Assembly (NCBI GenBank): GCA_945861165.1 | Contig: CAMATO010000071.1 | Coordinates: 1-5,027 of the forward strand | Direction of reading: 5' to 3' | Source: Bifidobacterium breve | GTDB lineage: Bacteria > Actinomycetota > Actinomycetes > S36-B12 > UBA5976 | DNA: 5,027 nt | Shown here: piece by piece, positions 1-5,027 of the stretch | Layout: each line of letters opens with the position of its first letter | Position numbering within the stretch: position 1 is the stretch's first letter | The notes under the pieces: generated by a model | Databases searched by the model: none | Seen by the model: only the letters and a program-made list of their open reading frames with translations | Told to the model about the DNA's origin: nothing | Position numbers and translations under genes: made by a program

Positions 1-795
1 TACACAGCAACTGCAAACGTGCTAACTGAAATTGCAAAGAAAGAATTTGGTTGCACAGTTAATCAAGTTGAATTAGCTGAAGCTGGTGTAACTTATGATG
101 CAATGGAAGCTGGATCAGTCGACGTAGTTGTTGAAGACTGGGGCGGTGGACGTTGGCAAGAATGGGTTGATCGCGGAACAGTTGTTGTTCTTGGTCCTAA
201 CGGACAAGAAGGTCTAATTGGTATGTATGTACCAAAGTGGATGGCTGATGAATATCCAGACATCACAGATTCTGCAAACCTAAACAAATATGCTGATCTA
301 TTTAAGACTTCAGATTCAGGTGGAAAAGGTGCTTGGTTAGAAGGTCCTCCGGGCTACACCACAATCGGTGAAAAAATGATTGCAGCAAACAAACTGAACT
401 TCAAGGCAATTAATACCGGTTCAGAAGCAGCTTTGATTGATGCTTTCACTGATGGACAAAAGAATAAAAAAGCTGTTCTTGGATATTGGTACACACCACA
501 ATATTTCAATGCACAAGTTGAATTAGCGAGAATTAATTTTCCTGCTAACGACTGGGCAGATGCAGAAAAAGCAAGTGGTTTAACAGATTATCCAGCAACA
601 CCATTAATCAAATTAGCTTCAAAGAAATTAATGGATTCTGGATCACCATTTGCAACATTGCTTAAAAACTTCCAATGGTCTAACGACGACCAAAACGGAG
701 TTGCCGCTGATATTGAAGGTGGCATGGATCCTGCAGCAGCCGCGCAAAAGTGGATTGATGCAAACCCTGACAAGGTGAAAGCCTGGTTAGGCTAA
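1..795 (+). CDS. opuAC: Glycine betaine/proline-type ABC transporter substrate-binding protein (OpuAC/ProX family), 5'-truncated
   Basis: The reading frame is open from base 1 (Tyr-Thr-Ala-Thr-Ala-Asn) to a TAA at 793-795, giving 264 residues. The GTG at 19 is internal, not a start, because the family pattern is already running upstream of it. The signal peptide or lipobox and the first part of lobe 1 are outside the window. Local residue landmarks are the DVVVEDWGGG segment (41-50), GPPGYTTIGEKM (115-126), GYWYTPQ (161-167) and the C-terminal block from FQWSNDDQN (224-232) to WIDANPDKVKAWLG (251-264), all typical of OpuAC. Trp47, Trp112, Trp163 and Trp226 are candidates for the aromatic cage that binds the quaternary ammonium head group in this family; the exact residues are inferred. 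The protein acts outside the membrane and delivers ligand to a permease/ATPase pair, probably encoded upstream. The following demethylation genes support glycine betaine or a related methylated amine as ligand, but proline betaine, choline or other compounds are not excluded. Confidence 0.88.
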   Translation, partial: YTATANVLTEIAKKEFGCTVNQVELAEAGVTYDAMEAGSVDVVVEDWGGGRWQEWVDRGTVVVLGPNGQEGLIGMYVPKWMADEYPDITDSANLNKYADLFKTSDSGGKGAWLEGPPGYTTIGEKMIAANKLNFKAINTGSEAALIDAFTDGQKNKKAVLGYWYTPQYFNAQVELARINFPANDWADAEKASGLTDYPATPLIKLASKKLMDSGSPFATLLKNFQWSNDDQNGVAADIEGGMDPAAAAQKWIDANPDKVKAWLG

Positions 796-812
796 GTAAT
801 TAAGTACAACTT

Positions 813-843
813 GGGGCAGGCACATGACGTGCCTGCCCCTTTT
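813..843 (+). terminator. Strong Rho-independent terminator after the transporter gene
   Basis: The arm GGGGCAGGCAC (813-823) pairs perfectly with GTGCCTGCCCC (829-839) around a 5-nt loop (ATGAC), and TTTT follows at 840-843. The 11-bp stem has 9 G-C pairs, which stands out in this AT-rich sequence. It begins 17 nt after the transporter stop codon. It should separate transporter transcription from the catabolic operon that follows, which is consistent with a separate promoter in the next 85 bases. The T tract is short, so some read-through is possible. Confidence 0.9.
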
Positions 844-863
844 GCATAAGCAAGGGTTTATCG

Positions 864-891
864 TTAAGAATAAGTAAGTGTGTTTCATAAT
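864..891 (+). promoter_or_regulatory. Candidate sigma-70-type promoter for the dimethylglycine/sarcosine oxidase operon
   Basis: The hexamer CATAAT (886-891) matches 5 of 6 bases of the -10 consensus. TTAAGA (864-869) matches 4 of 6 bases of the -35 consensus with a 16-bp spacer. Transcription would start near 898, leaving a leader of about 30 nt before the ATG at 929. A promoter is expected here because a terminator lies just upstream. The -10 overlaps the left arm of the palindrome at 888-904, so a bound regulator could block it. In AT-rich DNA such hexamers occur by chance, so the exact boxes are tentative. Confidence 0.4.
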
Positions 892-928
892 GCGAAACGC
901 ATTAAAACCAGCCGAAAGTGTTTCATAA
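880..928 (+). repeat. 11-bp direct repeat GTGTTTCATAA, two copies
   Basis: Identical copies lie at 880-890 and 918-928, 38 bases apart start to start. The first runs into the left arm of the palindrome at 888-904. The second ends at the base before the ATG at 929, and within it GAAA (914-917) and TTTC (921-924) form a small inverted pair. The second copy occupies the place where a Shine-Dalgarno sequence would normally sit. A regulator recognising both copies could cover the promoter and the translation start region. This role is an inference. Confidence 0.5.
888..904. promoter_or_regulatory. 17-bp palindrome, candidate operator
   Basis: The sequence TAATGCGAAACGCATTA has perfect 7-bp arms (TAATGCG / CGCATTA) around AAA. 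It overlaps a second inverted pair, GTTTC (882-886) and GAAAC (894-898), separated by 7 bases. The site lies 25-41 bases upstream of the oxidase start and overlaps the candidate -10. Its size and symmetry suit a dimeric transcription factor. The GTTTC-N7-GAAAC arrangement resembles sites of some IclR-type regulators, but that family assignment is a guess from pattern alone, and no regulator gene is visible here. As RNA it could also form a small 7-bp hairpin with a 3-nt loop near the 5' end of the leader. Confidence 0.45.
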
Positions 929-3355
929 ATGTCAAAAAAAGTTGTCATCATTGGTGCAGGAATTGTGGGTTGCGCACTTGCTGATGAATTAACTCAACGT
1001 GGATGGACTGATGTCACTGTTTTAGAACAAGGTCCTCTGTGGGCTGCTGGTGGCTCAACTTCTCATGCCCCAGGTTTAGTTTTCCAAACAAATGCAAGTA
1101 AATCTTTAGCTCTTTATGCCAAATATACCGTTGAAAAATTATGTTCACTTGATGTAGATGGTCAACCTTGTTTTCTTCAAGTTGGTTCCTTAGAAGTTGC
1201 AACTAGTAAAGAAAGATTACAAGAATTACATCGCAGAGCCAGTTTGGCAACTGCTTGGGGAATAGGCGCCAAAGTAATTAGTGCTAAAGAGGCTAAGAAA
1301 CTCTTTCCCTTACTTGAAGAAAAAGCGATTCTTGGAGCACTTCATGTACCGACAGATGGATTGGCAAAAGGCGTAAGAGCAGATGAAGCGATGGGAAGAT
1401 TGGCAATTTCTCGCGGAGCAAAATTTTTAGATCGCCATGAAGTCTTAGATATTTTGAAAGAAAACGGAAAAGTAACGGGAGTAAAAACAAATAAAGGAGA
1501 TTTTGCTGCAGATGTAGTTATTGCATGTGCTGGTATTTGGGGACCAAAAGTTGGCGACATGATTGGTATGCCAACAGCAATTCAACCTCTTGCTCATCAA
1601 CTTGCGTGGATGCAAGATTTACCTGGATTAGCAGATCAGACAGAAGAAGCAGTTTTGCCATTACTTAGACATCAAGATAAAGACTTGTATTACCGACAAA
1701 GAAATAAAAGTTTAGGCGTTGGTTGGTATGGCCATAAACCATTACCAATAAAGGCTAAAGACATTTTGCCTTTTGATAAAGCCAAAGTGATGCCTTCTGT
1801 TTTGGAATTCACCAAAAAGGAATGGCAAGGCGCTATTCAACACTCAGGAAAGATTGTTCCTGAATTAAAGAAATCAAAAATTGATACTGCCATGAATGGA
1901 TTGTTCTCATTCACTGTGGATAATTTTCCTTTAATGGGTGAATGGGCCGGATTAAAAGGATTTTGGACTGCAGAAGCTGTTTGGGTTACACATTCTGCAG
2001 GTGTGGCAAGAGCAATAGCTGAATGGTTGGTTGATGGTCATCCATCTCTCTCAGTTCACGAATCTGATGTAAACAGATTTGAAAAACATCAACTTGGATC
2101 AGAACATATTGAAATGCGTGGAAAACAAAATTATGTAGAAGTCTATGACATCTTGCATCCTCTAGAACCAATGAAAGAACCAAGACCAATTCGAACAACT
2201 GGTTTTTATCCTCGCCAAAAAACACTGGGTGGATATTTTCTTGAAGCAACTGGTTATGAAAGACCACAATGGTATGAAAGCAACAAGAAACTTGTGACAA
2301 AATTTAAATCACCAAAAAGAAATCCTTGGGCTGCTAAACATTGGTCACCAATCATTGGTGCTGAGGCTCAATATGTGAGACAACATGTGGGTCTATTTGA
2401 TATAACTTCTTTAAAGCGAATTGAAGTCTCTGGTAAGGGTGCGCTTAATTTCTTGCAACAACAAACCACGGGAAAATTAGATAAACCTATTGGATCAATT
2501 ACATATTGCCTAATGCTCACGGAACATGGCGGAATTATCAGTGACATTACTGTTTCCAGACTTGGTGAAAATCAATTCATACTCGGCGCCAACGGGAATG
2601 TTGACTTAATCAGATTACAAGATGCTGCACCAGATGACGTTCACGTCAGAGATATAACTTCAGGAACTATTGGTTTAGGTTTATTTGGACCTAAAGCAAG
2701 ACAACTTGCCCAATCAATTTGTGAAGATGATTTATCAAATGAATCCCTTGGCTACTTCAAAGCTAAAAAAACATATTTAGGTCAAGTCCCAGTAACACTT
2801 TGGAGATTGTCTTATGTGGGTGAACTTGGATTTGAAATTTATGCAGATGCTGACATGGCTTTAAAACTGTGGGACACATTGTTTAAGGCTGGAAAGAAAT
2901 TTGGACTAATTCCTGCGGGAAGAGGCGCGTTTAACAGCATGCGATTGGAAAAAGGCTATAGATCTTATGGTGCTGAAATGACCAGTGAACACAACCCTTT
3001 CGAAGCAGGTTTAGGTTTTGCTGTTAGAAAAACTGGTGGATTTATTGGACATGAAGCACTTTCTCAGATAAATCCTGAAAATATCACTCGTAAATTAAGT
3101 TGCCTAGTTATAGAAAAAGACTTAGATGTAGTTATGGGTAAAGAACCAGTATTGGTTAACAACAAAGTTGTGGGCTACACAACTTCTGCTTATTACGGAC
3201 ATAGTGTCGGTGCCCCACTTGCTTATGCCTGGTTACCAATTGAACACTCTAAAATTGGCACCAAAGTTGAAATCCAATACTTTGACAAATTGGTTAAAGC
3301 TAAAGTTGGCAATGATCCACAATTTGATCCTGACATGACCAGATTGAAATCCTAA
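929..3355 (+). CDS. dmg: Dimethylglycine oxidase-like FAD/folate enzyme (DAO + GcvT fusion)
   Basis: This 808-residue protein closely resembles Arthrobacter dimethylglycine oxidase (about 830 residues). It would convert N,N-dimethylglycine to sarcosine in the cytoplasm and pass the methyl carbon to tetrahydrofolate as 5,10-methylene-THF. Domain order is an FAD-binding DAO domain (about 3-366, with GAGIVG at 9-14), a short FAO_M-type linker domain (about 370-425), a GcvT aminomethyltransferase domain (about 430-700) and GCV_T_C (about 720-800). His46 in GGSTSHAPGLVF matches the covalent FAD histidine of the Arthrobacter enzyme. His223 (LAHQ) and Tyr254/255 (DLYYR) match its catalytic His/Tyr region. 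Asp539 (SDITVSRL) and Tyr629 (SYVGELG) match folate-site residues. The ATG at 929 is preceded directly by an in-frame TAA (926-928) and sits eight residues before the nucleotide-binding glycines, so the start is firm although no good Shine-Dalgarno is visible. It opens the sox operon, 5 nt before soxB. A dehydrogenase rather than oxidase, or sarcosine as substrate, is the main alternative. Confidence 0.88.
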   Translation: MSKKVVIIGAGIVGCALADELTQRGWTDVTVLEQGPLWAAGGSTSHAPGLVFQTNASKSLALYAKYTVEKLCSLDVDGQPCFLQVGSLEVATSKERLQELHRRASLATAWGIGAKVISAKEAKKLFPLLEEKAILGALHVPTDGLAKGVRADEAMGRLAISRGAKFLDRHEVLDILKENGKVTGVKTNKGDFAADVVIACAGIWGPKVGDMIGMPTAIQPLAHQLAWMQDLPGLADQTEEAVLPLLRHQDKDLYYRQRNKSLGVGWYGHKPLPIKAKDILPFDKAKVMPSVLEFTKKEWQGAIQHSGKIVPELKKSKIDTAMNGLFSFTVDNFPLMGEWAGLKGFWTAEAVWVTHSAGVARAIAEWLVDGHPSLSVHESDVNRFEKHQLGSEHIEMRGKQNYVEVYDILHPLEPMKEPRPIRTTGFYPRQKTLGGYFLEATGYERPQWYESNKKLVTKFKSPKRNPWAAKHWSPIIGAEAQYVRQHVGLFDITSLKRIEVSGKGALNFLQQQTTGKLDKPIGSITYCLMLTEHGGIISDITVSRLGENQFILGANGNVDLIRLQDAAPDDVHVRDITSGTIGLGLFGPKARQLAQSICEDDLSNESLGYFKAKKTYLGQVPVTLWRLSYVGELGFEIYADADMALKLWDTLFKAGKKFGLIPAGRGAFNSMRLEKGYRSYGAEMTSEHNPFEAGLGFAVRKTGGFIGHEALSQINPENITRKLSCLVIEKDLDVVMGKEPVLVNNKVVGYTTSAYYGHSVGAPLAYAWLPIEHSKIGTKVEIQYFDKLVKAKVGNDPQFDPDMTRLKS

Positions 3356-3360
3356 ATTTA

Positions 3361-4596
3361 ATGACAATCAAAAGAAGACACACAGAAGAGTTACCTGAGC
3401 ATCCAGACTTTTTATGGAAAAACCCATCCCCTAAAAAGTCTTATGACGTAATCGTTATTGGTGCAGGTGGCCATGGTTTGGCAACTGCTTATTATTTAGC
3501 TAAGAATTTTGGAATCACCAATGTTGCTGTATTAGAAAAAGGTTATCTTGCTGGTGGAAACATGGGAAGAAATACCACCATTATTAGATCAAATTACCTA
3601 TGGGATGAAAGTGCTGGAATTTATGAAAAGTCACTTCAACTTTGGGAAGGATTAGAAGAAGAAGTTGGTTATGAAATGTTTTTCGACCAACGAGGTGTGA
3701 TGACTCTTGCTCACAGCGTGAGTGATCTTCGTAGCAAACAAAGAAACTTTTATGCCAACGCTGTTAACGATATTGACTCACAATGGTTAACTCCTGAAGA
3801 AGTTAAGAAAATTGCACCAATTGTAAACATTTCTCCAGATGTTAGATATCCCGTTTTAGGTGCTACTTACCAAGCAAGAGGCGGTATTGCTAAACATGAT
3901 TGGGTGGCATGGGGTTATGCCAAAGCTGCAAGTGATTTAGGTGTTGATTTAATTCAAGGCTGCGAAGTTAAAAAAGTTAAAGTTGAAAATGGAAAAGTTG
4001 TGGGTGTTGATACTAATCAAGGATTTATTTCTGCAAACAAAGTTGCCATGGCAGCAGCTGGCCACACTTCTGTTTTATCTGAGATGGCAGGATTTAGAGT
4101 TCCACTGCAAAGTCGACCCTTACAAGCTTTAGTTTCAGAACTGTTAGAACATGTTTTAGACACCGTAATTATGAGTGGTGCAGTTCATGTTTATGTAAGC
4201 CAAGCCCATAAAGGTGAATTAGTAATGGGCGCAGGTACTGATGCTTATAACTCTTATGCCCAACGCGGTGGTTTTCATGTTATTGAACATCAGTTAGCTT
4301 CAGCACTTGAATTATTTCCAATTTTTTCCAGAGCACATTTGTTAAGAACTTGGGGTGGAATTGTTGATATTGCACCTGATGCTTCCCCAATTTTAGGTTT
4401 AACACCTGTTGAACATCTTTACATAAATTCAGGTTGGGGCACTGGTGGCTTTAAAGCAACACCAGGATCTGGTTGGGCTTTTGCAGACACCATTGCACAT
4501 AACCGACCTCATGATTTAGTGAAACCATATTCACTAAATCGTTTTGTTACTGGACATTTAATTGACGAACACGGCGCAGCCGGTGTGGCACATTGA
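3361..4596 (+). CDS. soxB: Heterotetrameric sarcosine oxidase, beta subunit
   Basis: The 411-residue product has the usual SoxB length (about 405) and matches the family along its whole length. SoxB carries the sarcosine-oxidising site of the SoxBDAG complex: sarcosine plus THF and O2 gives glycine, 5,10-methylene-THF and H2O2. The N-terminus LPEHPDFLWKNP (11-22) leads into the FAD-binding segment VIGAGGHGLATAYYLA (32-47). GRNTTIIRSNYLWDES (69-84) is a SoxB signature. His179 in RGGIAKHDWVAWGYA corresponds to the histidine that carries covalent FMN (His173 in characterised enzymes). The C-terminal block WGGIVDIAPDASPILG (331-346) and GWGTGGFKATPGSG (358-371) forms the flavin/substrate end, with Lys365 matching the conserved GFKATP lysine. 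It starts 5 nt after the preceding stop with no clear Shine-Dalgarno, suggesting translational coupling. A perfect inverted repeat lies near its 3' end (4513-4540). Confidence 0.95.
   Translation: MTIKRRHTEELPEHPDFLWKNPSPKKSYDVIVIGAGGHGLATAYYLAKNFGITNVAVLEKGYLAGGNMGRNTTIIRSNYLWDESAGIYEKSLQLWEGLEEEVGYEMFFDQRGVMTLAHSVSDLRSKQRNFYANAVNDIDSQWLTPEEVKKIAPIVNISPDVRYPVLGATYQARGGIAKHDWVAWGYAKAASDLGVDLIQGCEVKKVKVENGKVVGVDTNQGFISANKVAMAAAGHTSVLSEMAGFRVPLQSRPLQALVSELLEHVLDTVIMSGAVHVYVSQAHKGELVMGAGTDAYNSYAQRGGFHVIEHQLASALELFPIFSRAHLLRTWGGIVDIAPDASPILGLTPVEHLYINSGWGTGGFKATPGSGWAFADTIAHNRPHDLVKPYSLNRFVTGHLIDEHGAAGVAH
4513..4545 (+). repeat. Perfect 11-bp inverted repeat plus TTTT inside soxB
   Basis: GATTTAGTGAA (4513-4523) pairs perfectly with TTCACTAAATC (4530-4540) around the 6-nt loop ACCATA, and a G and TTTT (4542-4545) follow. 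Only 3 of the 11 pairs are G-C, so the stem is weaker than the terminator at 813-843. It encodes part of the SoxB C-terminal tail (HDLVKPYSLNRF) and lies about 70 nt upstream of the soxD start. The hairpin could act as a weak intragenic terminator, an RNA processing or stability element, or have no function. The structure is seen directly; the function is not. Confidence 0.5.
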
Positions 4597-4599
4597 GGA
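4595..4599 (+). promoter_or_regulatory. Shine-Dalgarno GAGGA for soxD
   Basis: GAGGA lies 9 nt before the ATG at 4609 and overlaps the TGA stop of soxB (4594-4596). It is the clearest ribosome binding site in the window and selects the ATG at 4609 over the out-of-frame ATG at 4602. Confidence 0.7.
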
Positions 4600-4608
4600 A
4601 AATGATTA

Positions 4609-4890
4609 ATGTTACTTATTAATTGTCCATGGTGTGGACCAAGAGATGAAACAGAATTTCATTACGGAAGCGAAGCACACATTGGTTATCCCGAAAAACC
4701 AGAAGACTTAACTGATAAACAATGGGCAGAATACATTTTCTATCGCAATAATCCCAAAGGTTGGTTTGCTGAACGTTGGGTTCATAACGTTGGCTGTCGA
4801 CGTTGGTTCAATATTTGGCGAAACACTGTGAATCATGAATTTGGACCAAGTTATAAACCTTTTACAAAACAACCAAGTAGGCCTCAATGA
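4609..4890 (+). CDS. soxD: Heterotetrameric sarcosine oxidase, delta subunit (zinc-binding)
   Basis: The 93-residue product has the normal SoxD size. SoxD is a small structural subunit of the cytoplasmic SoxBDAG complex and binds one zinc ion. Cys6 and Cys9 (NCPWCG), His59 and Cys63 (VHNVGCRRWFN) fall at the same positions as the zinc ligands of the characterised Stenotrophomonas enzyme. Family motifs include CPWCGPRDETEFHYGSEAH (6-24), YIFYRNNPKGWFAERWVH (42-59) and the C-terminal NTVNHEFGPSYKP (72-84). An in-frame TGA (4603-4605) just upstream fixes the start, and any later start would lose the first cysteine pair. The gene is 12 nt downstream of soxB, and its stop overlaps the soxA start as ATGA. 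The gene order soxB-soxD-soxA is the standard one. Confidence 0.95.
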   Translation: MLLINCPWCGPRDETEFHYGSEAHIGYPEKPEDLTDKQWAEYIFYRNNPKGWFAERWVHNVGCRRWFNIWRNTVNHEFGPSYKPFTKQPSRPQ

Positions 4891-5027
4891 GTACTGTTCA
4901 ATTTACTTTTGATGGTGTTACGTATCACGGTAATAAAGGTGAACCACTTTCTGCAGCTTTGTTAAGAAATGGCATCAAAGTTGTCACTGAGAGTTCATAC
5001 CGTTTTCGCCCACGTGGAGTGATAGGA
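4887..5027 (+). CDS. soxA: Heterotetrameric sarcosine oxidase, alpha subunit, N-terminus only (runs off the right edge)
   Basis: The first 47 codons are present and open to the window end. SoxA is normally a protein of nearly 1000 residues that holds NAD and the THF-binding GcvT-like domain of the complex. The visible part is the 2Fe-2S-ferredoxin-like fold that opens SoxA (in the tetramer it lacks the cluster): VQFTFDGVTYHGNKGEPLSA (4-23), AALLRNGIKVV (23-33) and RPRGVIG (41-47). The ATG overlaps the soxD stop as ATGA, and an in-frame TAG at 4878-4880 excludes any upstream start. The protein therefore begins almost at the first beta strand and lacks the short polar leader common in proteobacterial SoxA. 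The stretch before RPRG (ESSYRF) differs from the usual RSFKYH. Operon position supports the call strongly, although only about 5% of the protein is visible. Confidence 0.88.
   Translation, partial: MSTVQFTFDGVTYHGNKGEPLSAALLRNGIKVVTESSYRFRPRGVIG

Noticed and set aside
601..634. CCATTAAT / ATTAATGG inverted repeat inside the transporter gene
   Set aside because: The arms are only 8 bases, AT-rich and 18 bases apart, about what chance gives in this composition.
19..795. GTG at 19 as the start of the transporter binding protein
   Set aside because: The frame is open to base 1 and a family-like sequence already runs before it; the gene is cut by the window edge.
842..853. TTGC-ATAA-GCAA small inverted repeat after the terminator
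   Set aside because: Arms of only 4 bases are common by chance and it has no clear relation to the promoter.
93..2300. Several reverse-strand open frames of about 60-105 codons within the transporter and oxidase genes
   Set aside because: They lie antisense inside strongly conserved coding sequence, have no recognisable domains or ribosome binding sites, and look like low-complexity shadows of the real genes.
2346..2360. CACCAAT-C-ATTGGTG near-palindrome inside the dimethylglycine oxidase gene
   Set aside because: Seven-base arms are expected by chance in about a third of windows this size, and the 1-nt centre cannot form a hairpin loop.
4602..4604. ATG at 4602 as an alternative soxD start
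   Set aside because: It is out of frame with soxD; the in-frame ATG at 4609 has a Shine-Dalgarno at good spacing and gives the exact zinc-ligand positions of the family.
1..5027. CRISPR array, insertion sequence, tRNA/rRNA, riboswitch or phage genes
   Set aside because: No regular repeats, transposase motifs or RNA gene sequences were seen. The 30-nt oxidase leader is too short for a known glycine riboswitch.

Overview
The window is a compact, one-strand (+) gene block of about 40% GC by eye, with very short intergenic gaps. It encodes uptake of a betaine-type methylated amine and its stepwise demethylation to glycine. The dimethylglycine oxidase-like protein closely resembles the actinobacterial (Arthrobacter-type) enzyme, yet the DNA is AT-rich and tightly packed. 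That combination fits a streamlined, low-GC planktonic actinobacterium, for example the freshwater acI/Nanopelagicales group. The taxonomic assignment is an inference from protein resemblance and composition, not from a marker gene.

Layout. (1) Positions 1-795 hold the 3' part of a glycine betaine/proline-type ABC transporter substrate-binding protein; its start lies off the left edge. (2) Positions 796-928 are the only real intergenic region. It holds a strong Rho-independent terminator with a perfect 11-bp stem, then a candidate promoter whose -10 overlaps a 17-bp palindrome, then an 11-bp direct repeat whose second copy abuts the next start codon. (3) Positions 929-3355 encode a full-length FAD/folate dimethylglycine oxidase-like protein. 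(4) Positions 3361-4596 encode the sarcosine oxidase beta subunit (SoxB). (5) Positions 4609-4890 encode the zinc-binding delta subunit (SoxD). (6) From 4887 to the right edge is the N-terminus of the alpha subunit (SoxA), overlapping soxD by ATGA. The gamma subunit is expected downstream. No credible reverse-strand gene, RNA gene, mobile element or CRISPR array was seen.

How the genes work together. The transporter brings in glycine betaine or a similar compound. An enzyme not present here must remove the first methyl group. The dimethylglycine oxidase then makes sarcosine and the SoxBDAG complex makes glycine. Both oxidations pass the methyl carbon to tetrahydrofolate as 5,10-methylene-THF and, if both enzymes are true oxidases, release H2O2. 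The locus is therefore a source of carbon, nitrogen and one-carbon units.

The enzymes belong to known families and no new biochemical system is evident. The least explained signals are the palindrome/direct-repeat module before the dimethylglycine oxidase gene and a perfect 11-bp hairpin followed by TTTT inside the 3' end of soxB.
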